Of a stretch of DNA of 64,000 nt, positions 1 through 10,163 are shown one piece after another; positions within the stretch are counted from its first letter, which is position 1, and each line of letters starts with the position of its first letter. Made by a program: the position numbers and the translations under genes. Under the pieces are notes generated by a model. It was not told the DNA's origin and did not search any database. It worked only from the letters and a program-made list of their open reading frames with translations. Where the stretch lies: positions 32,416,766 through 32,480,765 of the forward strand of contig OX387184.1 in assembly GCA_947561395.2 (NCBI GenBank), written 5' to 3'. This DNA is from Buxus sempervirens. Taxonomy: Eukaryota > Streptophyta > Magnoliopsida > Buxales > Buxaceae.

Positions 1-560
1 AGATTGCATCCCACAGGGGAGATATCTGATTACCACCTACGAGTGAGATGTGACCTCCTGTTGGGAGAGATGTAATCCGAATTGGATTGCATCCCACAGG
101 GGAGATATGTGATTACCACCTGCAGGTGAGATGTGACCTCCTGTTGGAGGAGATATAATCCGTATTGGATTGCATCCCACAGAAGATATATGTGATTATC
201 ACCTGCGGGTGAGATGTGACCTCCTGTTGGGGGAGATGTATTCTAGATTGGATTGCATCCCACAGGGGAGAATGTGATTACCACCTGCAGGTGAGATGTG
301 ACCTTCTGTTGAGGGAGATGTAATCTAGATTGGATTGCATCCCACAGGGGAGATATGTGATTACCACTTGCGGGTGAGATGTGACCTCCTGCGGAAGAGA
401 AGTGTTACCTCATGTGGGGGAGATGTGATTACTACATGATTGCATCCTACATGGGAGATGAGTGCATGAATTGTCACCTGAGGGTGAGGTGAGTTATCTC
501 CTGTAGTGGAGATGTAGTTCCTACGTGTCTACATCCTGCAGTAGAGGTATGCTACCATTG
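1..560. repeat. 83-bp minisatellite within an LTR
   Basis: Five head-to-tail copies of an 82-83 bp unit start at about 2, 85, 168, 251 and 333. Each begins GATTGCATCCCACAGGGGAG and contains GTGAGATGTGACCTCCTGTT. After about 415 the unit decays into partial copies (GTGAGATG, CTCCTG and TGCATCC words) that fade out near 560. The array runs off the left edge, so its true length is unknown. It lies in non-coding LTR sequence and shows no open frame. Confidence 0.85.
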
Positions 561-1360
561 GATGGTGAGATTTATTAATTATGTATGACATGATTTCATT
601 TAAAACGGAAAGAATTGGATTGACCAGTTTAGCCATGTTTTGATTAGAACGATTTTAACAAGGAATATTAAATTGATGTGAATAACATGTAGAATTGTTT
701 TGGAAAAAGAAAGGAAAAGAAAGAGAGAGAATAATTGTATTGACTTGGAGAAATTGTGGATTTGATTTATATCGTATTGTCATCTTGTTTATTGGTATTT
801 ATATAATGAACTTCCTTTACTTCGAGCATTGATTTATTGTTGAGTTTGTACCGTGATTACTCATTTATCTTATCGAGCATGGAAGCATGATTATTTTCCA
901 TATATATAAACTGTTTATTCATGCATAGTGTTACCTATTGGGATATTCGTATCTCATCCATGTTTTGTTTTGTTTTCAGCTGATCCTCGTGAGAGCGTTA
1001 TTGGGGTTGGCACGGGGGGAGTTGCTGATTACTGTGCTGAGGATTATTCTTATCTTGATTAGATTTCCATTTAGAGGTTGATATAGATGTTATTTTTATG
1101 GATACTATATGATTTAATTGATTATGAGAGAAAATGTTAGCAAACCCATTTACTAGACTTATTAATTTATATTGATGAGATAGTTTGATGTTACACTTAG
1201 CCACGCTTGTTGGTGAATTCGATGTTTCATTTTTTGCACTCTGATATTCATTAGAATTATTCGAATTTAAATGTTTGGTAATTAGTTGCTTTGGGCCCAG
1301 TAGCACTTTGGATTCTGGTTTGGTACTTGTTTTGCATAGACCCGGGTTCGGGGCATTACA
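1..1360 (+). mobile_element. 3' part of a chromovirus-type LTR, probably a solo LTR
   Basis: The segment ends at 1360 with a typical chromovirus LTR terminus (GGGTTCGGGGCATTACA). Its last 580 bp (about 780-1360) are a diverged copy of about 1870-2454, sharing the CATGCATAGTGTTACCTA and TTCAGCTGATC words. The simplest reading is that one LTR copy was inserted in a related LTR. The 5' end and left TSD lie outside the window, so this cannot be verified. No coding sequence was found at 560-1360. Confidence 0.55.
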
Positions 1361-2454
1361 TATTACTATTGGTGTCTAGTGGTCATAGCTGCATATGGAT
1401 CCGTAGGATTAAGCTAGAGAGTGAAGAGGTTTTTCTTTGGCTGGATACTCTTAGTTTGCGTTTACGCTTCCTTTGCAAGTTAATTCACATTGGGGGGTCT
1501 TCATGTTAATAGGGTTTCATTTCAAATACCAATTGCAGGTGAGGTGCCTTGTATGTGTCGCTTAGCGGCCATCCCCATGTTTAGATTCAGGGGCTGCATG
1601 CTTGGGTGGTATATGTCAAATTCCGTATTTCAGATATCGTTGCTGGTACGTGAGTTTTGTGTGCAATAAGTTGATGTCTAGGCCTCATTTCTCAGATTTT
1701 GGTCTGGTATGAGGATTGAATTACTAGCTTCGCTCATAATTCGCATGGTGACGCAGTGGATGGAGAGTTTCTTGTTAAAGGCCTACTTTTCTTCATGAGT
1801 CCTGGAATGTTATATGATGCTTGAGTTTTGGTTTTGCTAATTGCACTTATATGTTAAGAATCATGTTGATGAGATAGTTTTTATTTGATAAATTGCTTTT
1901 AATTGAGTATTGTTTTATCTATCATGATTGTACCATGATTATTAGTTTACTTCATCGAGCATGAAAACATGATTATTTTTATGTATATAAACTGTTTGTT
2001 CATGCATAGTGTTACCTACTAGGATATTCGTATCTCGTCCATGTTTGTTTTGTATTGTTTTTCAGCTGATCTTCGTGAGGAAGACATTAGGGGCTAGTTC
2101 TCAGGGAGAGTTCCTTGACTTTCATCCGGAGGATTATTATTATCCTGAGTAGACATTTGATTGGAGGTTCATACGAATGATACAGTTATTTGTTACTTTA
2201 TAATTTTGGATGATTATGAGAGTGAGAGTGTTAGAAACCATTTTACTAGACTTATGTTTTATTTTGATGTGATGGTTTGGATGATACTTTTATCCATGCT
2301 TATTGAATTTATTGATGTTAGACTTCCGTACTTTGATATTAATTGTTGAATGAATTAAATTTGAATGTCTGGTAATTAGATGCTTTGGACCCAGTAGCAC
2401 TTCGGATTCGGGTTGGGTGCTTGATTTGCATTGACTAGGGTTCGGGGCGTTACA
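1361..2454 (+). mobile_element. 3' portion of the 5' LTR of the outermost chromovirus
   Basis: The segment ends in GGGTTCGGGGCGTTACA at 2454 and is followed, after GAGA, by a TGGTATCAGAGC primer site, as expected for the 3' end of a 5' LTR. The terminal 80 bp closely match the end of the solo LTR at 37266-40253 (GGTTCGGGTTGGGTGC), so the two belong to one family. No coding sequence. Confidence 0.7.
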
Positions 2455-2458
2455 GAGA

Positions 2459-2470
2459 TGGTATCAGAGC
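2459..2470 (+). other. primer binding site (initiator Met tRNA type)
   Basis: TGGTATCAGAGC lies 4 bp after the LTR end at 2454. This is the standard plant retrotransposon primer site complementary to the 3' end of initiator methionine tRNA. Confidence 0.85.
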
Positions 2471-2583
2471 AAATAGGTCCCAACCTTAGGTAGCAAACCA
2501 TTGGAGGGTATGGGATTGTGAGCTCGTTAGATATAACCCTTAGAATTTATTAATCCTAATGATTGAAATTCTGAATTTTGCAG

Positions 2584-2772
2584 ATAGCTGGTAGAGGACG
2601 AAGAGCATGAGCTGACATTCTTGTAGAGAGGCCGGATGAGGCCAAGGAGCAGCAGCAAGATGCCCCACCACAGGGTGGTGATATTTGGACTATGGTGGGT
2701 ACCTTGGCAGATCTCTTCACCAGGGAGAGAAATGAGAGGCTGAGCCAGAATGGAAATGGGAATGGAGAAGGA
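2584..2772 (+). pseudogene. gag N-terminus of the outermost chromovirus (broken)
   Basis: Translation from 2584 gives the N-terminal gag segment usual for Tekay/Del-type chromoviruses: a short basic start, an acidic Gln-rich stretch, then a WTMVGTLADLF-like helix. The expected start codon reads ATA and an in-frame TGA occurs at 2608, so it is dead. The frame is cut at 2772 by an LTR insertion that duplicated AAGGA (2768-2772 and 30269-30273). The continuation of the same gag is at 30269-30534. Confidence 0.7.
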
Positions 2773-2851
2773 TGTGAAACCCCGTTCCAATATCCCTAGC
2801 ACACCCTAACCAGTGAGTGTGATATGTAGGTAAAGCTGGAGGAGCCCAATT

Positions 2852-3188
2852 TTGGTGACTGAAGATGATAGTCTTTCTCATATTCCTATTTTGGTGACTG
2901 AAGATGATAATGAAATGTTGAGGAAATGTCCTTCCATGGAAGAAGTCTCTGCTGCTGTGTTTGATCTCTGTCCTGATAGTGCCCCTAGTCCTAATGGTTA
3001 TACAGGTTGGTTCTTTCAAAGTTGCTGGGACATTATTAAAGATGATGTTTTTAATGCTGTAAAAGATTTTTTTGAAGGTGCTGCTCTTCCCTATTCTTGT
3101 ACAACTTCCAACATAGCCCTTATTCCTAAAGTAGATTAGCCATCATCTATTTCTAATTTTAGTCCAATCAGTCTATGCAACTTCTCTT
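2852..3188 (+). pseudogene. LINE reverse transcriptase fragment, part 1
   Basis: This is the 5'-truncated start of an L1-type LINE ORF2. The frame encodes the region before the RT fingers, with words typical of plant LINEs: a DSAPSPNGYTGWFFQSCW segment (known families: APGPDG) and SNIALIPKVD, then a stop (TAG at 3137), then the PSSISNFSPISLCN motif. The reading resumes at 24703 in LYKIISKVLASRL, exactly where the Tat/Ogre element ends. The exact 5' junction with the host LTR (about 2830-2852) and the LINE's own target duplication were not resolved. Confidence 0.85.
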
Positions 3189-4582
3189 TGTGAGACATGG
3201 AAAAAAAATCAATCTAATGATTTCCTCAATCATCACACGGGATTATATAAAACAAAGAGTCGCCACCATTCAATTTAGGTGTGAATGGACACCAAAATAT
3301 TAAATAAGCACAAAAGGCAATTTTAGGGTAAAATATCCCTCCTAAAAAAAACAACCAGAGATGGGTAAGGGGATTAAGTTATGAATAGGGGAAGGTGTTA
3401 GGCACCCCTGTTCATCCACACAAGGTGGTTGCCAGGTATTTGTTCATGTTAAAATAAAGAAAAAAAACTTGCTATAAAAATCACACAAAATCACAAAAAA
3501 GGCAAAAATATATGGTTTTTTTCATATGAATAGTCTGATTGATCCAGAACTATCAAACATGATCATACCATTCCTAGGGTTTCATGATCAAAATAAAATT
3601 GAAATAAAATCAAATAAAATCAATTTAAAGTGAAAAATCCAAAAATCTGGCTTCAAGTCAAATTCTAGAAATCTGGAAAAATATGATTTTTATAAAATAT
3701 TTCAAAATTGAACTTGAATCATCCAGGACATAGATAAAGCCCAAATTTCACATTAAATCTGAAAATAAAAACCAAAAATACCCACGTTGATGAAGAACAC
3801 CAAAAGGGGAGAATTTAGACCGTAGGGTCTTATCTCAAAAGTGAAAAACAATTTAAAAACCACATCATGAAACCCTAGAGTTTACTTTTAGGCTTCTGGA
3901 TCCAGATCTACCATATTGATCATGATAAATCCAAGATCCTAGCCTAAAATCACAAAAATCACGAAAACAGTGCTGTAGGTGCAAAAGTGGCAAAAATCCA
4001 AATTTTATCAAAAAGAGATGATCTCATGCTATAAACATCATAGATTTATGTCATTCATTCAGATATATCATAAAAAGCATTAAAACATGATCAGGATATT
4101 TAAAACAGCCATATCTCACAGATTAGAGCACATGGGGGTCTACCCTACGGATCCACCTGGTCTCTTTTCCCCTAGTTCTCTCTTCACGTTTTACGGCTAG
4201 AGAGACTCTTGAGGTACTTAGAGATAGGTTTGGTTACACAAACACAATCACAGGCCTTATTCTATGAAAAAAAGAAAAAAACAGATATGGGGTTCTATTC
4301 TAGGGATCCACCTGTTCCCCTTTCCCCTAGTTCTCTCTTCACGTTTTACGGCTAGAGAGACCCTTGAGGTACTTAGAGGCAGGTTTAGGAATACGAAAAC
4401 AGATATGGCCTTATTCTACAGCAATAGAGATGATCCTATTACTTCTAGAATTGAAGACAGAAAATAAAAAAGGATAGGGGACTTACCTGGATTGAGCAGG
4501 CAGAGCAGCAGGGATTCCTTTCCTTATCTTGGAGCTTTTGATTCTTCAAAATTTCGTGGCCTTTAGCTAGAGGAAAGAGCCT

Positions 4583-4592
4583 CTATTTATAG
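4583..4592 (-). promoter_or_regulatory. TATA box of the Tat/Ogre LTR (3' copy)
   Basis: The minus strand reads GTCTATAAATAGAGGC, a strong plant TATA context about 400 bp into the LTR. The ACGGGC block lies 190-300 bp upstream. The identical site in the 5' LTR is at 24296-24305. Confidence 0.7.
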
Positions 4593-4777
4593 ACACACCC
4601 AGGGGCATGGTTGGTCCAGAAGGATATATCCGGATTCTCAGGATAGAATGAAATACAGAGATAATGCCCATCCATAGTGGCTTCAGCGAATAAAATACTT
4701 AATTCGCTCGTTTAAAGATATATTGGACTTCAAATAAAGCTCGGAAATCGAGAGGAGGACAAAACTTGCACGTGTCC

Positions 4778-4890
4778 TTAATGCCCGTAAATGCACTACG
4801 GTCCAACGGGGACCGTATAGGTACTATGGGCGCGCCTGCCCGTAGATATTTTGCGGGCGAGATCTGCCAGTGAAGCCAATACGGGCAAAG
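4778..4890. promoter_or_regulatory. ACGGGC/GCCCGT inverted-repeat block (3' LTR)
   Basis: The block is dense in ACGGGC and GCCCGT words, including the imperfect hairpin CTATGGGC...GCCCGTAG. The same kind of block recurs at about 5330-5452, 9910-10048, 21560-21695 and 24491-24603. A regulatory function is inferred only from its position upstream of transcription units. Confidence 0.55.
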
Positions 4891-4989
4891 CCTGTTCTTT
4901 CTATTTTTAGGCTTTTTTCACCTGTTTTAAGCTCTAATTACATGTTTTTATTATTTTCTCATTTGGCAGTGCAATTTGGGGTGTCTACA

Positions 4990-5003
4990 GCTGCCCCCTC
5001 TTT
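4990..5003 (-). other. polypurine tract of the Tat/Ogre element
   Basis: The minus strand reads GCAAAGAGGGGGCAGC directly before the LTR start TGTAGACACC. A purine run touching the 3' LTR is the plus-strand primer of LTR retroelements. Together with the primer site at the other end it fixes the minus orientation. Confidence 0.85.
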
Positions 5004-5329
5004 GCTGGTAATTGGAACCAATTACAAGCAGAGAGCAAAAAGACCCACTAATTGCACTTTCTGAGATTTTTGTCTAATCAATTGCATTTTGTAAGGATTA
5101 AATGGATGATTTTTTTTTTTTTTTAAAAGAATTGATTGTGGAAGATTTGCTAAGAAGTCCCTCAGCTTAAGGGCCAAATCCTCCTCTCTCCTCTCATTGA
5201 GCACTTGTGGGCTATGAAGTGAGATTTGAGACAAAATTTTTTAAACAAAAGTGGGTAAGGTGGCAATCCTTGCAACTTACAATTAATATAAACATTAATC
5301 TCTTGAAAATTGTGAGAAAATGATAAAAA

Positions 5330-5452
5330 AATGCTCTTTTTGGCTTCGCCCATATTTGTCTTACGGACAGATCCTGCCCGTAGAGGTTTCACGGGTGACT
5401 GGGACCGTATGGGTTTTACGGGCGTCTGAAGCCCGTACTGAGTTTACGGATT
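5330..5452. promoter_or_regulatory. ACGGGC block upstream of the antisense PMD gene A
   Basis: Between two non-coding stretches (5004-5330 shows nothing recognisable) lie repeated TACGGACAG, TGCCCGTAGAGG, CACGGGTGAC, GACCGTATGG, TTACGGGCGT and AGCCCGTACT words. These are the same vocabulary as the LTR block. A pyrimidine-rich stretch with TTCTTC and TCTCTTC words follows (5455-5590), as is common near plant transcription starts. No clear TATA box was seen here. It is likely the promoter of the six-exon gene starting at 6788. Confidence 0.5.
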
Positions 5453-6787
5453 TTACTCTCTTCTTAAGACTGCGAACGCGAATTTTTCCTTTTCTGCTCG
5501 CACTTCTGCCCTAATTTCTCTGCGCCCGTATCTTCTCCTACGGTTTTCCCTTCTTCTTCTTCAACAGTGACTTGTCTTCTATTTCCGACGAGCTTCTCAT
5601 TTTCCGGCGACTCTCTTCCTCCGGCGACGACTTGCTCATTCCGGCGACTGTTCCCAGTTCTTGTTCTTCCCCTGTCGTGCCAGTGGTCTTTTGCTTCGGG
5701 TGTTCTTCGAACTTCCTCAACCGACCGTGAATCATCCTTCTTGGAGCTTCGGTAAAGTAAAAGCTTCCCATTTGATTCCTCCATTTCGACTGAACCCAGT
5801 AAGTGGCCGAAATCTCTCTGTTTTTTTTTCTTATGAACAATGTATGCAACAATAAAACCCATGAACGAAATTTTTTTGCTCTTGATTGAATCAAATGTTT
5901 GCTCTGTCTTCCTTAACCTGATTCGATTCGAAATTTCTGTGCTCTTGAATTCTGGAATGATTAAACTTTCCATCATTGGTTTGTGCATCATTGTGACCTG
6001 CTGATTTTTCTTATAGCCGAAATGATGCTTGCATTTTTCTGACTCTTGAATGATTCATTCTTAACCTGTGATATTTACTGATTGTTGACTTTAGTTTGTC
6101 ACTCAGCATGCTTTCGTCAGATTTATAATTCCTCTTTGCCATTGTTAAATTGAGCTCTTTTGTGACTTATTTTGCTCCAATTTTTCTGCCAATGCTCCAT
6201 CTGAACTTAAGCCTTTGAATCCTCAAATTTTTGCTGCCTAGTTCCACACTGCATGATTCTATGACCCGAATACACGATGCTTTGAATAAGTCTTCAAATT
6301 GCTGGGTGTATTCACTGTTGCATCATTCTGATTTTGAACATATACTGCATATGCTAATGTTTCCGTATCCTAACTTCCATGTTTGAACCATGATTGATGT
6401 TCTACCTTCCTCTGATTCTTGAATGGGAATTCCTATCTTTGATTTTTGTTCTGGTTGAATTCCTGCTTTTAGGCCATATTCCTTTTTGGTGAGAACATTC
6501 CATCCCATTACTTTGGCATGAACTCACTGCCTTGATTGCCCTGAAACCAAGTAAAAATACCTGATTAGATATAAAGGAATAAATTAAAATCTCTACACAA
6601 AATATTTCTAGAAAACTATAAACTCCTTCAGTTGATTCTTGATTTGATTAGGAGTATCTGAAGCATTTTCTTCCGTTCTCCAATTTTCCTCTTTTTCTGC
6701 ACATCAATTAATCTTTGTTAAAATAAAAATCGAACAATTAAGAATTTCAACAAGAAATAATTAACATCTCCCTGATTTGAACCGTAG
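5453..6787 (+). promoter_or_regulatory. probable 5' UTR and leader intron of PMD gene A
   Basis: A pyrimidine-rich leader runs to a strong donor GTAAGT at 5799-5804. The next roughly 980 bp are AT-rich and non-coding. They end in ACCGTAG at 6787, an acceptor-like AG directly before ATG at 6788. A long first intron in the 5' UTR is common in plant genes and is inferred here. The open frames on either strand in this stretch resemble no protein family I know. Confidence 0.4.
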
Positions 6788-9708
6788 ATGGCCCGCCTTA
6801 GATCGGCTTCCCGAGATCCTGCAGATGAGCCTTCCTCCTCGAGGGTTAGGCGAGATCCTGCTGATGTGGCCTCGTCTTCGAGGACCGAGAGGGATTCCGA
6901 TTCTGATATCCCAGATTTCCCTTCTGGGGATTCGCGTGAGGCGACCCCAGAGGTATACTCTAACTTTTCTGCAATTTCCTATCCTTTCCCAAAATACATC
7001 TTCCTGATTCTTCAATTATTTTCTTTTAGCCGGCTGTTGAGGCTTCTGGCAGAAATAGGAGCCGTGGCAGACGCAGAGCTGGAGGCAGAGATGGAGGCCG
7101 TGATGAGGGCCATAGAGGAGGCCGCAGAGGGGGCCGTGGCAGGGATGAGGCCAGGACCAGGGTTGAGATCCCTGAGGAGGTGGCTGCCCAGATTAGGGAC
7201 ACCGATCTTCTGCATGGCTTGAGGACTCATCCCTCAGCATGTGTTAGGGCGGATATCCCTTTGGAGTATCCGATGTCCCATTATAGAGGGAGCTGGGCCA
7301 GCTTTACTAGATTCTTGAGAGCTTGCAGTTCGGCCTATCGTCAGGAGCTAGGATTGTACGGTTTCAGCATGTTTATCACCATCCCGGACGTTCGCTTGGA
7401 TCGAGCCCTCATTGCAGCATTATTGGAGAGGTTTTTCCCAGAGACCTTGAGCTTCCACTTCCCAGATATTGAGATTGGGATCCGGCCTTCTGATTTCACG
7501 CTCATCACCGGGATTAGGATGATCGGTGATGTTATTACTGAGATGGTGATGCCAGAGGCCGATGAGATTGCTGGTTATCTCGGATACATTGTGCTGCCTC
7601 CTGAGGCATGGGATCGGGGGAGAGCTAGATTGTCTCTGACATGGTTGAGAGAGACTTTCCGGAGGAGGCAGTTTGGCCAGCTTGCTGCCGGTGACCATGT
7701 TTTCCCATTTGCCTTCCGATTTCTTTTTCTGTATATGATGGGATCCTGCTTCTTCCCAGAGGACACGAATTCAGTTAGTCCTCACTTCTTGAGTCTTTTG
7801 GGAGATTTGCAGCGGGCGAGGAGGTACGCCTGGGGCCCACTCATATTTGGTACTATTCTGGCTGGCCTGCGCCGATCAGTGAGTGGCCTCTCTACTTCCA
7901 GAGGGGCTGGAGTTGGGTGCAGGTTCTTCTGGCCCTTCTTGCAGGTGAAATGTTTATTTCTTTTCTTTTTTTTCCTCTCTTTCTCTTTTCCTTATCTCTC
8001 ATTTTCTATTCCTCTAACTCTTTTCTTATTTTTGTAGTTTTTTGCTAGGGTTTATATACCCTATTTCCGCCCTACCTCTACGATGCCTGAGGAGACGTAT
8101 CCCATGGCACTTAGATGGTGTCATGTAGAGCACGACTCTGAAAAGAGTCGTCCCAGGTCCGCCCGGGCCCACTTGGACAGGTTGTATCGGTCTGAGGTAA
8201 TCTTCTTTAATTCCTCTACTTCTTCTTTTCTTTTCTTCCTGGATCGCATATCTGATGTCTTGTTCTGTTTTTCAGCTATTTGTCCCCAGGATGGAGGACA
8301 TTCATGAGGTGCTAGCCCTGCAGGCAGCCAGAGATGATGCATTTGTCCCTGACCAGAGACGACAGAGATACCAGTTCTTTATTGGTCAGCTGGGCAGCAT
8401 CTGGTATTGCGGTGAGCGCTTCTTCTTTCAGCATGTGGGAGAGCCGCGGATTCCTGCCATCCCGCCAGATACTACTCCTTTCTATCCTCCTATGCCTGTT
8501 GATCCTGCCCAGTTCTTAGATTGGACAGAGGCAGAGACATTATTAGAGGAGGGTGACTATGATGCCTGGTTCAGGCGAGCTTCTGTTGGGTGCCTCATGT
8601 CACCCATGCCTATCCGTGGCGGAGTCATGGAGATAGGAGGGGTAGTGATTAGGGCCTATGACACTACGGTATGCTTTCTTCTTTTGTGATCTTCTATTTC
8701 CATTTCATTAGCATTTTTTCTGACTTCTTTCTTTGCTATTTCAGGAGGCTCAGTTGGCAGAGATCAGGTCTCGCTATGCTGATTTAGAGCGCCAGCGTGA
8801 TGCAGCGATCGCTGAACGGGACGCCCTCTATATCACTATTTCCGATCTCCGGGGGCAGCTAGCCAGAGCCCAGGGCCAGGAGGGTCCATCTGATGCACAG
8901 GACCAGGCGGGTCCGTCTGATACTCAGGTTAATTTCTTCTTTTATTTCCATTCCTGTTTTTGTATTATCCTATCTTGTTCTGACTGAATTTTTTTCTTAG
9001 TTTCAGGAGTACACAGCTGGTCCCTCTTCACCTGCTTCACCCGTGCCTATGCATTTCCGGGATGAGGTGTTTTCTGTGGCACGGGTGGAGTTCGTGACGT
9101 CTCCCAGTCCAGTGGAGGTTCCTGCAGCAGAGCCCGAGGTCGAGGCTGATATTGTACCTGCTGCTGAGGACGTGCCAGAGTCTGCCCCAGTAGCTGAGAC
9201 TGCTCCTGCTGCATCTGCTGATATAGATATAGATTCGGCTATGGATGCCGCTGGGGTAGAGCCTACCATGGAGACTGCAGTGATGGAGGAGGCTACCGCT
9301 GATCCTGTAGAGCCCGAGGTGGAGATGGCTGCTACTGAGCCTGTGGAGCCGGAGGTTGATGTACCTGGGACATCGGCTCCTGCTGGTCCTGTTAGTCCTG
9401 ATATGGAGGATGCGGAGGTGACACATGCTGCTGTTGATCCTTCTGCGGATTCTTCCCGTACAGAGTCCGATCCCGATTCTACGGGATATGTAGATACTTC
9501 AGGGTACGTCCCTCCTGATCATCCCACTGCTGGCCTTGTGCCTTTATATATGTGGCATGATATTCAGTCTGTTTTGAGCAGGATTACGCGTAGCACGGCC
9601 CGCAATGTTGTGCGGCATGTCTTTGAGCGCAGGCGATCTACAGGCCGTGGTCGAGGCAGAGCACGAGGCCGTGGCCGTAGGAGCGGACCTGCATGGCCAT
9701 TAGATTAG
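6788..9708 (+). CDS. PMD gene A: plant mobile domain-like protein, six exons, antisense to the element
   Basis: Joining 6788-6952, 7030-7944, 8038-8196, 8276-8668, 8745-8927 and 9007-9708 gives 838 aa without a stop. All five introns (76-93 nt) have GT...AG ends, pyrimidine-rich 3' ends and phase 0. Residues about 60-90 are an RG/GGR-rich, RGG-box-like stretch. Residues about 110-420 look like a plant mobile domain (PMD, as in MAIN/MAIL proteins and in transposons). Key words are ALIAALLERFFPET, the RPSDFTLITGI helix, the RRYAWGPLIFGTILAGL segment and YPMALRW near its end. Residues 545-590 form a coiled coil, 606-770 are acidic with Glu-Pro-Val, and the tail (about 815-832) is RG-rich again. 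The start is the ATG beside the acceptor-like AG at 6787. It lies antisense to pol, between the 3' LTR and gene B. Its function is unknown; PMD proteins such as MAIN and MAIL1 act in transposon silencing and meristem maintenance. It could be an element-borne ORF or an old host capture. Confidence 0.75.
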
Positions 9709-10163
9709 GATTCTTCCATGTACCTTTGTATTTTTTGGTAAAAGTGATGTAAACATTCATGTATATAAAAGAAGTTTGATTTATTTCCATTTGTGTTCTT
9801 TCTTCTTTATTTATAGTATTTATTACCTCATGAATGTTAAACAGGGACAGGTGAAGCTTAGGGAAACAAAGGAAATTAAAAATTCCCATTTTTTTGCATT
9901 TTTTCGAAGGAACCGTATTTATACTACAAGCAAGCCGTGCCCGTAAAATTACTACGGGCGTACCTTGCCCGTGAAGTTTGCACTGTCAGGCGTGTCCGTA
10001 ATACCTATACGGGCACGCTTTGCCCGTAATATAATTACGGAATTTACTGCCTTGCGATTTTTTCTATATAAACTCCTAGGGAACGTCATTGTGACACTTT
10101 TATTGGTTGGAAAACTCCCTGAGCACGTCTTTTCTCGCTTTCCTTGGCTTCTTTGGCGCTTCC
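9709..10163 (+). promoter_or_regulatory. intergenic region and promoter of PMD gene B
   Basis: After the gene A stop comes AT-rich sequence, likely its 3' UTR. An ACGGGC/GCCCGT block follows at about 9910-10048, with TACGGGC...GCCCGTA hairpins. A clear TATA box, CTATATAAAC, is at 10064-10073. A start about 30 bp downstream would give a 5' UTR near 65 nt before the ATG at 10164. This is the most convincing promoter in the element because block, TATA and ATG are tightly spaced. Confidence 0.65.

Larger units (their letters stand above)
3189..4989 (-). repeat. 3' LTR of the Tat/Ogre element
   Basis: On the minus strand it runs from TGTAGACACCCC at 4989 to CCATGTCTCACA at 3189. It contains a TATA box (4583-4592), an ACGGGC inverted-repeat block (about 4778-4890) and an internal tandem duplication of about 150 bp (4148-4264 versus 4303-4422). 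It has the same length as the other LTR. Substitutions noted by eye lie near 3200, 3387, 3602, 4631, 4829 and 4870. Short open frames inside it are identical in both copies and look non-coding. Confidence 0.95.

Noticed and set aside
4264-4467. 67-aa frame repeated identically at 23977-24180
   Set aside because: It lies in the two LTRs and includes part of an internal tandem duplication; identity reflects recent LTR origin, not coding constraint.
5464-5991. 175-aa minus-strand frame rich in Glu, Lys and Arg
   Set aside because: It overlaps the pyrimidine-rich leader of gene A and resembles no family; it reflects a purine-rich complement.
9003-9426. Two open frames on the minus strand, Ser- and Arg-rich
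   Set aside because: They are antisense shadows of exon 6 of gene A, whose codon periodicity and splice continuity support the plus strand.
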